Source: Variovorax paradoxus_P (GTDB taxonomy: Bacteria > Pseudomonadota > Gammaproteobacteria > Burkholderiales > Burkholderiaceae_C). From it: a DNA stretch of 64,000 bases. Positions 17,227 through 26,235 of the stretch are shown in pieces. The notes beneath the pieces were generated by a model. That model was not told the origin of the DNA. It saw only the letters and a list, made by a program, of their open reading frames with translations, and searched no databases. The position numbers and the translations under genes were made by a program. Location: NCBI RefSeq assembly GCF_050627025.1, contig NZ_CP192472.1; one strand, written 5' to 3'. How positions within the stretch are numbered: position 1 is the first letter of the stretch; each line of letters starts with the position of its first letter.

Positions 17227-17269
17227 ACGGATGTCGCTCATGTTTTCAGCGTTATTGGGCGCCATCCGT
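17227..17269. promoter_or_regulatory. Candidate Lrp/AsnC operator between hppD and its regulator
   Basis: Inverted 11-bp arms ACGGATGTCGC (17227-17237) and GCGCCATCCGT (17259-17269) match at 10 of 11 positions, with centres 32 bp apart, close to three helical turns. They lie in the middle of the 166-bp divergent intergenic region. Binding by the adjacent Lrp-type regulator is inferred. Confidence 0.4.
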
Positions 17270-17303
17270 GGTGCTCACGCACAAAAACTGCAAAAATAGC
17301 AAT

Positions 17304-17777
17304 ATGGAAGCACTCGACAAGATCGATCGACTCATATTGCGCACGCTGCAAGCAGATGGCCGTGCAACCTACGACCAGATCGCCGAGCAGGTCAGCCTGT
17401 CTCCCAGCGCCGTGCTCAGGCGCGTCAAGCGGCTGGAAGAAAGCGGCGTCATCGATCGCTACGTTGCGCTCGTTCGCCCGGAAGTCATCGGCCTGGGACT
17501 CACCGCATACTTGAACGTTCGCCTGGAAAAACACACCGAAAGCCACAAGCGCAACCCTATGGACCTGTTCCGGGCCAGCGTGCAGACTTGGCCCGAGGTG
17601 GTGGAATGCGCAGCGCTCACCGGTGAAATGGACTACCTCTTGCGCGTCGTGGTCGCCGACATGGGCCACTACAGCCGTTTCATCATGGACACGCTGCTCA
17701 AGCACCCCAGCGTCGAAGACTGCAAGACCAGCTTTGTGCTCGACCGTGTCAAGGCCACAACGGCTGTGCCGGTTTAG
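17304..17777 (+). CDS. Lrp/AsnC-family transcriptional regulator
   Basis: 157 aa: an N-terminal winged helix-turn-helix (residues about 4-60, with YDQIAEQVSLSPSAVLRRVK) followed by an AsnC/RAM ligand-binding domain. Length is typical. It is transcribed away from hppD, so control of the aromatic amino-acid operon with phenylalanine or tyrosine as effector is likely but inferred. The start at 17304 was preferred because the longer reading adds 12 unconserved residues; no clear Shine-Dalgarno site precedes either start. Confidence 0.88.
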   Translation: MEALDKIDRLILRTLQADGRATYDQIAEQVSLSPSAVLRRVKRLEESGVIDRYVALVRPEVIGLGLTAYLNVRLEKHTESHKRNPMDLFRASVQTWPEVVECAALTGEMDYLLRVVVADMGHYSRFIMDTLLKHPSVEDCKTSFVLDRVKATTAVPV

Positions 17778-17860
17778 CAACGATCAGTTGCTCGAATAAA
17801 ACACCCTTTTGGCATTGGTTCACAAATGACAACCGGAAGTACCCATTCGGCCTTGTTGAT

Positions 17861-17876
17861 TAAGGGAAAACCCTTA
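17861..17876. promoter_or_regulatory. Perfect palindrome TAAGGGAAAACCCTTA before a GNAT gene
   Basis: Six-base arms TAAGGG and CCCTTA around AAAA, ending 10 nt before the start codon at 17887. It occupies the place where a ribosome site is expected, so it could be an operator over the transcription start or a small RNA hairpin affecting translation. No known regulator is assigned. Confidence 0.45.
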
Positions 17877-17886
17877 TATTTGGACC

Positions 17887-18615
17887 ATGCTCACCGCCAA
17901 GACCCTTCTCAAAGCGTCTCTCGGCCTCGGTTCTTTCCTGAAGGCTCCGATGGTTGAGGCGCAACCGCGCGCGGCCTTCGCGCCTCAACCCGTCATGGTG
18001 CCGATCCGATCCATCGGCCCGCGCGAACGCGACCGCATCGCGCGCCACCTGCTGGCTTTGAGCCCTCACGACCGCTACCTGCGTTTCGGCTATGCCGCGT
18101 CCGATGAGCAGGTGCAGCGCTATGTCGACGGCCTCGACTTCGACCGCGACGAGCTCTTCGGTATCTACAACCGCCGTCTCGATCTGATTGCGATGGCTCA
18201 CCTGGCCTTCGCACCGGACGACCAGCACAGCGACTGCGCAGAGTTCGGTGTTTCGGTGGCGGCGCATGCGCGCGGCCGCGGCTACGGCGCCCGGCTGTTC
18301 GAGCGGGCCGTGGTGGTGGCGCGCAATGAGGGCGTCGGCATGCTCTTCATTCATGCGCTGAGCGAAAACGCCGCAATGCTCAAGATCGCCCGCAACGCCG
18401 GCGCGACCGTGGTGCGCAGCGGCTCGGAGTCGGAGGCGCATCTGCAGCTGCCAAGCGCCACCTTCGACAGCCGCATGAGCGAAATCGCGCTCGAGCAATA
18501 TGCTGCGGTCGACTACCACCTCAAGACCCGCGCGAAACAGTTCTGGGCTTTTCTCGCTAGCCTGCAGGAAGTGCGCAGCGGCATTCGCGACGCCCGCGGC
18601 AAGTCGGCGCAATAG
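17887..18615 (+). CDS. GNAT-family N-acetyltransferase
   Basis: 242 aa. A central GNAT domain spans roughly residues 38-190; the acetyl-CoA-binding segment reads VAAHARGRGYGARLFERA. The N-terminal 35 residues and C-terminal 50 residues lie outside the core and have no assigned role. It is a single gene behind a palindromic promoter region, with 164 bp before corC in which I see nothing specific. The acceptor substrate is unknown. Confidence 0.8.
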   Translation: MLTAKTLLKASLGLGSFLKAPMVEAQPRAAFAPQPVMVPIRSIGPRERDRIARHLLALSPHDRYLRFGYAASDEQVQRYVDGLDFDRDELFGIYNRRLDLIAMAHLAFAPDDQHSDCAEFGVSVAAHARGRGYGARLFERAVVVARNEGVGMLFIHALSENAAMLKIARNAGATVVRSGSESEAHLQLPSATFDSRMSEIALEQYAAVDYHLKTRAKQFWAFLASLQEVRSGIRDARGKSAQ

Positions 18616-18779
18616 CGGCCCGGTAGCGGGCCAACAGGCCTGAAACAGGGGCACTGCCGCTGGCAAGCTACGCTCTTGTTTCGTCCTGTAGCGGAATTGC
18701 GAGGTGGCTGGAGTGCCAGGGGTAGAGCCTGTCACACGCAATCCGGTATCCTTGTATCTCTTCAACTACGCCTCCCGAA

Positions 18780-19658
18780 GTGGCCGAACCTCACCCTGAA
18801 CGCGCACCCGTTGAACGGGAAGACAAGCGTGGCTTTCTCCAGAAGCTGGCCGAATTCATCCATCCCGGTCCCGACTCGCGCGACGAGCTGATCGAAACCT
18901 TGGCCGACGCCGAGGACAACGAGGTGATCGGCGCAGAGTCGCGCGTGATGCTCGAAGGCGTGCTGCGCATGGCCGACATGACGGCCGGCGACGTGATGGT
19001 CGCCGCCCCGCGCATGGACCTGGTGAACATCGACGCGCCCTTCGACGCGCTGCTGCACCTGGTCATCGACACCGCGCACTCGCGCTTTCCGGTGTACGAG
19101 GGCGAAAAAGAAAACATCATCGGCATCCTGCTCGCGAAAGACCTGCTCAAGCTGCAGCGCGCGCCGGGGCTCAACATTCGCGCTCTGCTGCGTCCGGCCA
19201 CCTTCGTGCCCGAGAGCAAAGGCCTGAACGACCTGCTGCGCGAATTTCGCGGCAACCGCAATCACCTGGCCATCGTCATCGACGAGTTCGGCCGCGTGGC
19301 CGGCCTCATTACCATCGAAGACGTGCTCGAGCAGATCGTCGGCGAGATCGAAGACGAATTCGACATTGCCGAAGACGAGGGCGACATCTTCGGCCTGGCC
19401 GACCACACCTACCGCGTCTCGGGCGACACGCCGATCGAGCGCGTTGCCGAGGCTTTCGGCATCGTCTTCGACGAAGAACAGCTGAGCGAAGACTTCGACA
19501 CCATCGGCGGCCTCATCGCGCATGAAATGGGCCATGTGCCCAAGCGCGGCGAGCATCACGCCATCGGCGGCTTCGACTTCGTGGTGCTGCACACCAAGGG
19601 CGGCGCGGTACGCTGGTTCAAGGTGTCCCCGGCCCGCGGCAGCGACGCGGCCGACTGA
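18780..19658 (+). CDS. corC: CorC/YbeX-family protein (CBS-pair, magnesium/cobalt efflux type)
   Basis: 292 aa with tandem CBS domains (about residues 68-190, including FPVYEGEKENIIG and VAGLITIEDVLEQIVGEI) and a C-terminal CorC/HlyC domain (about 205-285). The start is GTG at 18780. E. coli YbeX is 292 aa and is genetically linked to lnt, as here. The CorC name comes from cobalt/magnesium efflux phenotypes; YbeX has also been tied to ribosome metabolism. Its stop overlaps the lnt start (TGATG), so the two are translationally coupled. Confidence 0.9.
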   Translation: MAEPHPERAPVEREDKRGFLQKLAEFIHPGPDSRDELIETLADAEDNEVIGAESRVMLEGVLRMADMTAGDVMVAAPRMDLVNIDAPFDALLHLVIDTAHSRFPVYEGEKENIIGILLAKDLLKLQRAPGLNIRALLRPATFVPESKGLNDLLREFRGNRNHLAIVIDEFGRVAGLITIEDVLEQIVGEIEDEFDIAEDEGDIFGLADHTYRVSGDTPIERVAEAFGIVFDEEQLSEDFDTIGGLIAHEMGHVPKRGEHHAIGGFDFVVLHTKGGAVRWFKVSPARGSDAAD

Positions 19659-21247
19659 TGCCGCTGCCTGCAGCGGCGACGCTCCGCACCTCGCGCATTC
19701 TTTCTGCCGTCGGCCTGCTGCGCCTTCTCGGCTTCGTTTTTGCGGGGCTCGCACAGGCTGCATCCATAGCCTGGCCTACGAACGGCCAGCCGCTATGGTG
19801 GCTGCAGCTGGCCTCGATGGTGGTGCTCGTCGGCCTGCTGGACCGGCTGCGCGCGGAAGGCGCCGGCTGGCGTCGTGCCGGCCTGCATGGTTGGCTCTTC
19901 TCAACGGCCTGGCTCACCGGCAGCTTCTGGTGGCTCTTCATCTCGATGCACACCTACGGCGGGCTTCCGGCTCCGCTGGCGGCCATTGCGGTGCTCGCGC
20001 TTGCGGCGGCGCTCGGCCTTTATTACGCAGTGGCTTGTGCCTGGTTCGTCGTTCGCGGGCCGCGCGGACCCGTGGCCGGTGCCTTGCTCTTCGCCGCACT
20101 GTGGACACTGGCCGAACTGGTGCGCGGCAGCTGGTTCACCGGCTTCCCCTGGGGGGCCGGCGGCTACGCGCATGTCGAAGGTCCGCTGGCGGCCTGGGCC
20201 CCATGGATCGGTGTCTACGGCATTGGCGCTGTCGCGGCCATCGCGGCGGCACTGGTCGCGCTCACACGGCCTGCGCGCACGGTGGCGCTGGTGCGGTCGC
20301 TGGTTCTTTTTGCCGCCGCATTCGCTCTGCCGCACCTCATTGAGCCACTGCCTGCCAATGTGCAAGGCGACAAGGGCTCGAGCGGCAACCTGCAGATGGC
20401 ATTGCTTCAAGGCAATATCCCGCAAGACGAAAAATTCATTCCTGGCGGTGGCATCGACCTGGCACTGCGCTGGTACGGCGAACAGCTGCGCGATGCCAAG
20501 GCTTCGCTGGTAGTCACGCCCGAAACGGCGTTGCCGCTGCTGCCGCAGCAATTGCCCGGCGGCTATCTGGAGGCCATCCAGGCCCGCTACAGCCAAGGCG
20601 CGCAGGCGGCGATCGTCGGTCTTCCGATGGGCGGCCAAGGCACCTACAGCAACGCGGTGCTCGGCTTCCAACCCGGCGCCGCGCAGCCCTATAGCTACAG
20701 CAAGCACCACCTCGTTCCGTTCGGCGAATTCATTCCGCCGGGTTTTCGCTGGTTCATCCGAATGATGAATATTCCGCTCGGCGACTTCGCCCGTGGAGGC
20801 CTGGCGCAAGCGCCTTTCGTCTGGCAGGGGCAGCGCATCGCGCCGAACATCTGCTACGAGGACTTGTTCGGCGACGAGATCGGAGCCAACTTCAAGAACG
20901 AGGCCACGGCGCCGACCGTGCTGCTCAACGTGAGCAACATCGCCTGGTTCGGCGACTCCGTAGCCATCGACCAGCACCTGGCCATTTCGCGCATGCGCTC
21001 GCTCGAATTCGCGCGGCCGATGGTGCGGGCCACCAACACCGGCGCAACCGTGGTGATCGATGCTGGCGGCCGCGTCACACACCAGCTGCCGCGCCTTACG
21101 CGCGGCGTGCTCGAGGCCTCGGTCGAAGGCCGCAAGGGGCTCACGCCGTATGCGCGCTGGGTTGCACCGTTCGGGCTCTGGCCGCTGTGGATCTTGGCGC
21201 TGGGTATCGTTGCCATTGCCTTCGCGCTGCGCCGCCGCCAGGGCTGA
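19658..21247 (+). CDS. lnt: Apolipoprotein N-acyltransferase
   Basis: A 529-aa inner-membrane enzyme that N-acylates the lipid-bearing cysteine of apolipoproteins. The first 225 residues hold several membrane segments. The periplasmic nitrilase domain follows with the catalytic triad E289 (VTPETALP), K349 (YSKHHLVPFGEF) and C399 (NICYEDLFG), matching E267-K335-C387 of E. coli. A last membrane helix ends in RRR. It overlaps corC by 1 bp. The following gene is convergent, 16 bp away. Confidence 0.96.
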   Translation: MPLPAAATLRTSRILSAVGLLRLLGFVFAGLAQAASIAWPTNGQPLWWLQLASMVVLVGLLDRLRAEGAGWRRAGLHGWLFSTAWLTGSFWWLFISMHTYGGLPAPLAAIAVLALAAALGLYYAVACAWFVVRGPRGPVAGALLFAALWTLAELVRGSWFTGFPWGAGGYAHVEGPLAAWAPWIGVYGIGAVAAIAAALVALTRPARTVALVRSLVLFAAAFALPHLIEPLPANVQGDKGSSGNLQMALLQGNIPQDEKFIPGGGIDLALRWYGEQLRDAKASLVVTPETALPLLPQQLPGGYLEAIQARYSQGAQAAIVGLPMGGQGTYSNAVLGFQPGAAQPYSYSKHHLVPFGEFIPPGFRWFIRMMNIPLGDFARGGLAQAPFVWQGQRIAPNICYEDLFGDEIGANFKNEATAPTVLLNVSNIAWFGDSVAIDQHLAISRMRSLEFARPMVRATNTGATVVIDAGGRVTHQLPRLTRGVLEASVEGRKGLTPYARWVAPFGLWPLWILALGIVAIAFALRRRQG

Positions 21248-21263
21248 GCGGGAACGATCGTTC

Positions 21264-22628
21264 TCAGGCCGCGGTCTTCACCGGCCAGTCGCGCAACTTG
21301 CCGGGGTTCAGCAGCCCCATCGGGTCGAAGCGCTTCTTCACCTCGATGACCTCTGGCGGCAGCGTACCGCCCGCCTTGCCGTCTTCCACGATGTTCACGT
21401 GCGGATTGTTGATGTGCACGTTGTGGGCACGGTGAATATCGATGAGTTCCGAGAGCCTTTCTTCGGTGCTGAAGCGCACCAGCTGAAGCCCGCTGCACGT
21501 CATGAGCCCCGCCACATTGCGGATGAACTCGATGTGCATCATTACTTCGCCGCCGAGCAGCTTTTCCATCTCGATGATCTGCTCGACGTGCCGTCCGGGC
21601 ACAAAGCCGCTCTGCAGATAGGTCAGCGTCGGATCGACCTTCAGCGCATGCAGCGTCGTGTGGTTCCAGGTGAACTCCATCAATGTGCGGTTGCTCTTCT
21701 GAACTTCGGCCGCCGTCTTGCGGTAGCTCACTGTGCCGCCGTGCGCTTCGGCAAACTGCAGCATTGCCGGCTCGCAGTACTCGGCCACGAGCGACAGCAC
21801 TGTGTGGCAGCCTTTGGGAAGGTGCGCCGCAAGCTGCGCCAGGTGGTCGGAAATGGGCGCGGCAAAAAAAGCGATTTCCCGTTTCACGATGCCGGGCGCG
21901 TTGGCGAGCTTGTCGGCAAAGTGCAGAGCGTCTTCGAACTTGTCGAAGGTCACAAGCGTTTCGAGCCAGGGGTGTGCGGGTGCGAGTGCCACCTCCAGTT
22001 CGAGCACCAATCCGTTGGTGCCCCAGAGATGGTGCATGCGCATGGCCTCGGCGCCGCGCAGTTCAACCATCTGCGGCTCGGCCTCGATGGTCATCGCACG
22101 AATGCCGAGCACGTTGCCTGGTGCGCCAAGCGGCCCATAGTTGATGGAGCCCACGCCGCCGAAGCCGCCGCCGAACAGCCCGCCGAGCGTGGCGCTGCGG
22201 TAGGTGGAGGGCAGGCAGCGCATCTCCTGGCCTGAAGGCTTGGTCTGCTTTTCGAGCTCGCCCAGGCGAATGCCGGCCTGCGCGCGCGCCACGCCGGGCT
22301 TTACCCACAGCAGGGCGTTGTAGCCGGTCATGTCGAGCACCACGCCGCCCGCCAGCGGCGTGGTCTGGCCGTAATTGCCGGTGCCGCTGCCGCGAAGGGT
22401 GATCGGCACATTGCGCCGAGCGCAGGCGCCGACCACCGCCCGGATTTCGTCCTCGGTGCGCGGGCGCACGACCACGTCGGCGCGCTTGTCCTTCAACTGG
22501 CGGTTCAGCACCGGGCTGAACCACGAGAAGTCTTGCGAAAGCCGCGCCACGCGGCTTTCATCGGTAATCCAGTCGAGCCCGGGGAGCTCGAGCAGCAACT
22601 GTTCGATGACGGAAATGGAAGCGTTCAT
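21264..22628 (-). CDS. FAD-linked oxidase (PCMH-type FAD-binding)
   Basis: 454 aa. The N-terminal half is a PCMH/FAD_binding_4 domain (pyrophosphate loop GSGTGNYGQTTPLAGG near residues 80-95); the C-terminal half resembles the glycolate/D-lactate oxidase cap and ends in the family-typical FDPMGLLNPGK. A reading two codons longer would begin with TTG; I chose the ATG at 22628, 10 nt after the permease stop. It is the last gene of the seven-gene transporter/catabolic operon and would oxidise a hydroxy-acid or ring intermediate. The true substrate is unknown. Confidence 0.82.
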   Translation of the reverse strand: MNASISVIEQLLLELPGLDWITDESRVARLSQDFSWFSPVLNRQLKDKRADVVVRPRTEDEIRAVVGACARRNVPITLRGSGTGNYGQTTPLAGGVVLDMTGYNALLWVKPGVARAQAGIRLGELEKQTKPSGQEMRCLPSTYRSATLGGLFGGGFGGVGSINYGPLGAPGNVLGIRAMTIEAEPQMVELRGAEAMRMHHLWGTNGLVLELEVALAPAHPWLETLVTFDKFEDALHFADKLANAPGIVKREIAFFAAPISDHLAQLAAHLPKGCHTVLSLVAEYCEPAMLQFAEAHGGTVSYRKTAAEVQKSNRTLMEFTWNHTTLHALKVDPTLTYLQSGFVPGRHVEQIIEMEKLLGGEVMMHIEFIRNVAGLMTCSGLQLVRFSTEERLSELIDIHRAHNVHINNPHVNIVEDGKAGGTLPPEVIEVKKRFDPMGLLNPGKLRDWPVKTAA

Positions 22629-22638
22629 GATCAAGGTC

Positions 22639-23445
22639 TCAATCCTGGGAAAGTTCGCTCGCGTGCCACGAGCCCAACGCCAGCTTGGTAAGCCAGGCCA
22701 TCAGCACGAAGAGCGCGACACCCGTGAGCGAAATGAGCAGCAGGGCCGCGAACATGCGCGGAATGTTCAGCTGGAAGCCGGCCTGCAGAATTTGATACGC
22801 CAGCCCCGCACCGGAGCCTCCTGTGCCGGCGACGAACTCGGCCACCACCGCACCGATGAGCGCAAGACCGCTGGAGATGCGCAGCCCGCCGAAAAAATAA
22901 GGCAGCGCGCTCGGAATGCGCAGCCGCACGAGCTGTTGCCAGCGCGTGGCGCGGTTGAGCTTGAAGTAGCTCTGCAGGTCGGGGTCGATGCTGCGCAGGC
23001 CGAGCGTGGTGTTGCTGATGATGGGAAACAGCGCCACAAGCGCCGCGCACACCGTCATCGCCGCCACCGGGTTCTTCACCCAGATGATGATGAGCGGTGC
23101 CACCGCCACAATGGGCGTTACCTGCAGCAGCACCGCATACGGAAAGAGCGCGGTCTCGATGCGCTTGCTCTGCACAAAGAGAAATGAGATCAGCACACCC
23201 GCCACCGTGGCCAGCGCGAACGACAGCAGCGTGATCTTCAGCGTAACGAGCAGCGCGTTGCCGAGCGGCGCCCAGTCGGTGACAAGCGTTTGCACCATCA
23301 GGATGGGCGAGGGCACCAGGTACGGCGGCAGCTCCAGTGCCACCACCATCCATTGCCACAGCGCCAGCAGCACCACACCAATCAGCACCGGGTAGAGCAC
23401 GCGCTGCACGCGCGGCTGGCTCAGAAGGGGCGTGCTCTTTTTCAT
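22639..23445 (-). CDS. ABC transporter permease (SsuC/ThiX type)
   Basis: 268 aa, about six membrane helices, with the BPD_transp_1 coupling-loop region around LNRATRWQQLVRLRIPSALP. The ATG at 23445 overlaps the ATPase stop by 4 bp (ATGA). It forms an importer with the ATPase upstream and the NMT1-like binding protein. Family members carry taurine, sulfonates, thiamine pyrimidine or similar small nitrogen and sulfur compounds. Confidence 0.9.
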   Translation of the reverse strand: MKKSTPLLSQPRVQRVLYPVLIGVVLLALWQWMVVALELPPYLVPSPILMVQTLVTDWAPLGNALLVTLKITLLSFALATVAGVLISFLFVQSKRIETALFPYAVLLQVTPIVAVAPLIIIWVKNPVAAMTVCAALVALFPIISNTTLGLRSIDPDLQSYFKLNRATRWQQLVRLRIPSALPYFFGGLRISSGLALIGAVVAEFVAGTGGSGAGLAYQILQAGFQLNIPRMFAALLLISLTGVALFVLMAWLTKLALGSWHASELSQD

Positions 23446-24272
23446 TGCGCATGCTCCTCGTCGCCCTGGCTCGCGCGCAGCAGGCTGTCTTGCAGGCGCT
23501 TGGCGTGGCGCGCGAATTCCGGCGTCACCATGAAATCGGGCGTGCGCGGATAGGGCTCGTCGATGTGGAACTGCTCCACCACCCGGCCCGGCCGCGCAGC
23601 CATCATCACGACGCGGGTCGAGAGAAACACCGCCTCGTGGATCGAATGCGTCACGAAGATCACCGTGAGCTTCTTCTTGCGCCACAAGTCGAGCAGGTCG
23701 GCATCGAGCTTGTGGCGCGTGATCTCGTCGAGCGCGCCGAAGGGCTCGTCCATCAGCAGCAGGTCGGGCTGCGTCACGAGGCCGCGCGCAATCGACACGC
23801 GCATCTGCATGCCGCCCGAGAGCGCGCGCGGCAGCGCATCGGCAAACTTTTCGAGCCCCACCAGCGCAAGCGATTCCATCACGCGCGCATCGGCCTCCTT
23901 GCGCGGTACCCCGGCCAGGTCGAGCGGCAGCCGCACGTTGGTGCGCACGCTCGCCCACGGCATCAAGGTGGCCGACTGGAACACGAAGGACAGCTTGTGC
24001 GGGCAGCTGTGGATCTCAGCCACGGGCTTGCGCCACACGAGCAAGCGTCCGTCGCTCGGCTCGAGCATGCCCGCCACCATCTTCAGCAGCGTGCTCTTGC
24101 CGCAACCCGAAGGCCCCAGCAGCGTGACGAACTCGCCTTCGGCGATGGACAGGTCCACCGGCAGCAGCGCCTGCGTGCCGTTGGGGTAAGTCTTTTCGGC
24201 CGAGAGCACTTCCACCGCGGGCACGGCGGGCACCGCGGGCGGCGCAAGGGTGTGGGGTTCGATGCGGTTCAT
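23442..24272 (-). CDS. ABC transporter ATP-binding protein (SsuB/TauB type)
   Basis: A 276-aa nucleotide-binding subunit. Walker A GPSGCGKST (residues 53-61), Q-loop VFQSATLMPW, signature LSGGM (151-155), Walker B LLLMDEP (171-177) and switch histidine H209 are all intact. A proline/valine-rich N-terminal 20 residues precede the domain. It starts 10 nt after the binding-protein stop. Confidence 0.93.
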   Translation of the reverse strand: MNRIEPHTLAPPAVPAVPAVEVLSAEKTYPNGTQALLPVDLSIAEGEFVTLLGPSGCGKSTLLKMVAGMLEPSDGRLLVWRKPVAEIHSCPHKLSFVFQSATLMPWASVRTNVRLPLDLAGVPRKEADARVMESLALVGLEKFADALPRALSGGMQMRVSIARGLVTQPDLLLMDEPFGALDEITRHKLDADLLDLWRKKKLTVIFVTHSIHEAVFLSTRVVMMAARPGRVVEQFHIDEPYPRTPDFMVTPEFARHAKRLQDSLLRASQGDEEHAQ

Positions 24273-24282
24273 GGCGCAAGAA

Positions 24283-25269
24283 TCAAGGCAGTACCTTGGC
24301 GTCCTTCACGAAGTCGGTGGTGTACGTCTTTGCAAGTTCCACCTTGGCCGGGTCGAGCAGCTTGGCACTCACGAGAAAGTCGTAGCTCGCCTTGGAGCGT
24401 GCGTCGGTGATCACGCCGATGCCGAGCTTGGCTGCGTCGCCGCCGGTGACCATGCCCATCTCCTTGAGCTTGGCGACGCTGTAGGCCAGCTGGTCGTCGG
24501 TCATGTTGGGGTTGTCCTTCTTGATCAGCGCATTGGCAGGCGCCGGGTCGGCGAGATAGCTCTTCCAGCCTTCGGCTGAAGCTTTCACGAAGGCCTCCAC
24601 CTGCTTGCTGCGGTCCTTCACGGTCTTTTCCATGCACGACACGGTGGTGGCGTACGCCGGAAAGCCGTGGTCGCTGAACATCAGCACGGTGCTCTTCACG
24701 CCGGCTTTCTGGATGGCGTAGGGCTCCGAGGTCAGATAGCCCTGCTGCGCGGCGTTCTTGTCGGCCACAAAGGGCTGGATGTTGAAGGTGTAGGGCCGCG
24801 TCTGTTCATCGGTAAGGCCGAACTTGGCCTTGAGCCACGGCCAGTAGCCGCGGTTGGCCTGCGCGCCGATCAGCAGCGTCTTGCCTTTCAGGTCTTCGAA
24901 CTTCTTGACGTCGTCATGCGCAATCAGCACCTGCGGGTCTTTCTGGAAGAAGGCCGCCACGTTGACCACCGGCACGCCGCCTTCGCGCACCTGCATCATC
25001 TGGATGTCGCTCGAACCCATGATGCAGTCGGCCTGTCCGGCGGCCATCATCTGCGTGATGTTGACCTGGGGGCCGCCCATCTTGATGGTCACGTCGAGCC
25101 CGTGTTTCTTGTAGATGCCCTGTGCCACCGCCTGGTAGAAGCCGCCGTGCTCGGCTTGCGCATACCAGTTGGTCATGTAGGTGAACTTGTCTTGCGCCTG
25201 GGCCGGTGCGGCGGCGGCGAGCAGTGCGAGCGCGGCAGCGCCGGCCATGGAAAGAGCGAAGGAACGCAT
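24283..25269 (-). CDS. NMT1/THI5-like ABC substrate-binding protein
   Basis: 328 aa with a clear Sec signal peptide (cleavage near AQA at about residue 23), hence periplasmic. The mature protein opens with FTYMTNWYAQAEHGGFYQA, the pattern of SsuA/THI5/NMT1 proteins that bind pyrimidines, sulfonates or riboflavin-like ligands. The start at 25269 was chosen because the signal peptide begins there; the longer reading is arginine/serine-rich and implausible. The neighbouring ring-opening enzymes suggest a nitrogen heterocycle as ligand. Confidence 0.88.
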   Translation of the reverse strand: MRSFALSMAGAAALALLAAAAPAQAQDKFTYMTNWYAQAEHGGFYQAVAQGIYKKHGLDVTIKMGGPQVNITQMMAAGQADCIMGSSDIQMMQVREGGVPVVNVAAFFQKDPQVLIAHDDVKKFEDLKGKTLLIGAQANRGYWPWLKAKFGLTDEQTRPYTFNIQPFVADKNAAQQGYLTSEPYAIQKAGVKSTVLMFSDHGFPAYATTVSCMEKTVKDRSKQVEAFVKASAEGWKSYLADPAPANALIKKDNPNMTDDQLAYSVAKLKEMGMVTGGDAAKLGIGVITDARSKASYDFLVSAKLLDPAKVELAKTYTTDFVKDAKVLP

Positions 25270-25345
25270 GGTGGGAACCTCTCGAGGCTGGTGGAAGAAC
25301 GGTTGAAGAAGAAGGAAGCCGGTGGAACGATGCAAGTAGCGCGCC

Positions 25346-26209
25346 TCAGGCGGGCTCGAACGACTGCTGGATGAAGCCCTGCTGGTGGCCGCGTTCCCAG
25401 GTCGCCTCTTCGCGGACAACCCAGCGCAGGGCATGCAGTTCGGTCAGCGCCTGCACCCAGCTGTCGGACAGCGTGTCCAGAATCTCCATGCCCTGTTCGC
25501 GCGTAGCGCTGGTCGGGTCGCCGATCACGCCGCTGGGGCCAAAGTCGCGTGCGGTCCATGCGCAGGCCGGCCGGCCATCGGCAGACAGCAGCTTGATCGG
25601 GAACGGCGGCGGAAAATTGGCGGCGGCGCGCTCCATGTGCACCGTGTCGGGCGCCAGCGCAAGCATCAGCGCCGTCTCCGAATGGCCGGCATGCATCGAG
25701 AGGCGCTTTTCCTGTTCGCTGATCTGCTTGCTCGATGCGTTCGGCAGGCGCGACACGCCATGAGGCACCACAACGAAGTCGCCGTGCCGAAGACGCAGCT
25801 CGCGTGCAGCCATCTCCAGCACCTGCGGCTGGCCGCCGTGGCCGTTGGCGAACAGCAGCTTGCGAAAGCCCGCGCGATAGACCGACTCGCCGATCTCCGT
25901 CACCGTCGACAAAAGTGTGGTGCCGGTCAGCGTCATGGTGCCCGGAAAGTGCAGGTGCTCTTCCGACTTGCCATAGGTGATGGTCGGCAATGCGAAGGCG
26001 CGCACTTCCGCCGGCAGCTTTTCGAGCGCCTTGCCCATCACGCCCGAAGCGATCACGCTGTCGACCGAGCAGGGCAGGTGCGGGCCATGCTGCTCGATGG
26101 CGCCGCAGGGCAGCACGATGACCGTGTTCTCGCGGTCGGGCAGGGCGGCAATTTCAGTCCAGCTCAGGTAGGGCAGAAAACGATGGGGCGGTATGTAGCC
26201 GTGGAGCAT
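25346..26209 (-). CDS. Creatininase-family amidohydrolase
   Basis: 287 aa of the creatininase family, whose members open cyclic amides (creatinine) or hydrolyse formamides. Probable metal ligands are visible: E39 and H41 in EQHGPHLP, D50 in CSVDSV, H124 in NGHGG and E178 in AGHSET. The start at 26209 has an AAGGA site; the longer reading is unsupported. It sits 26 nt after the cytosine-deaminase-like gene and 76 nt before the transporter. True creatininase, FAPy deamidase-like or a new specificity cannot be separated by eye. Confidence 0.85.
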   Translation of the reverse strand: MLHGYIPPHRFLPYLSWTEIAALPDRENTVIVLPCGAIEQHGPHLPCSVDSVIASGVMGKALEKLPAEVRAFALPTITYGKSEEHLHFPGTMTLTGTTLLSTVTEIGESVYRAGFRKLLFANGHGGQPQVLEMAARELRLRHGDFVVVPHGVSRLPNASSKQISEQEKRLSMHAGHSETALMLALAPDTVHMERAAANFPPPFPIKLLSADGRPACAWTARDFGPSGVIGDPTSATREQGMEILDTLSDSWVQALTELHALRWVVREEATWERGHQQGFIQQSFEPA

Positions 26210-26235
26210 GGGAGGTCCTTGTTCTTTAGCGGGAA

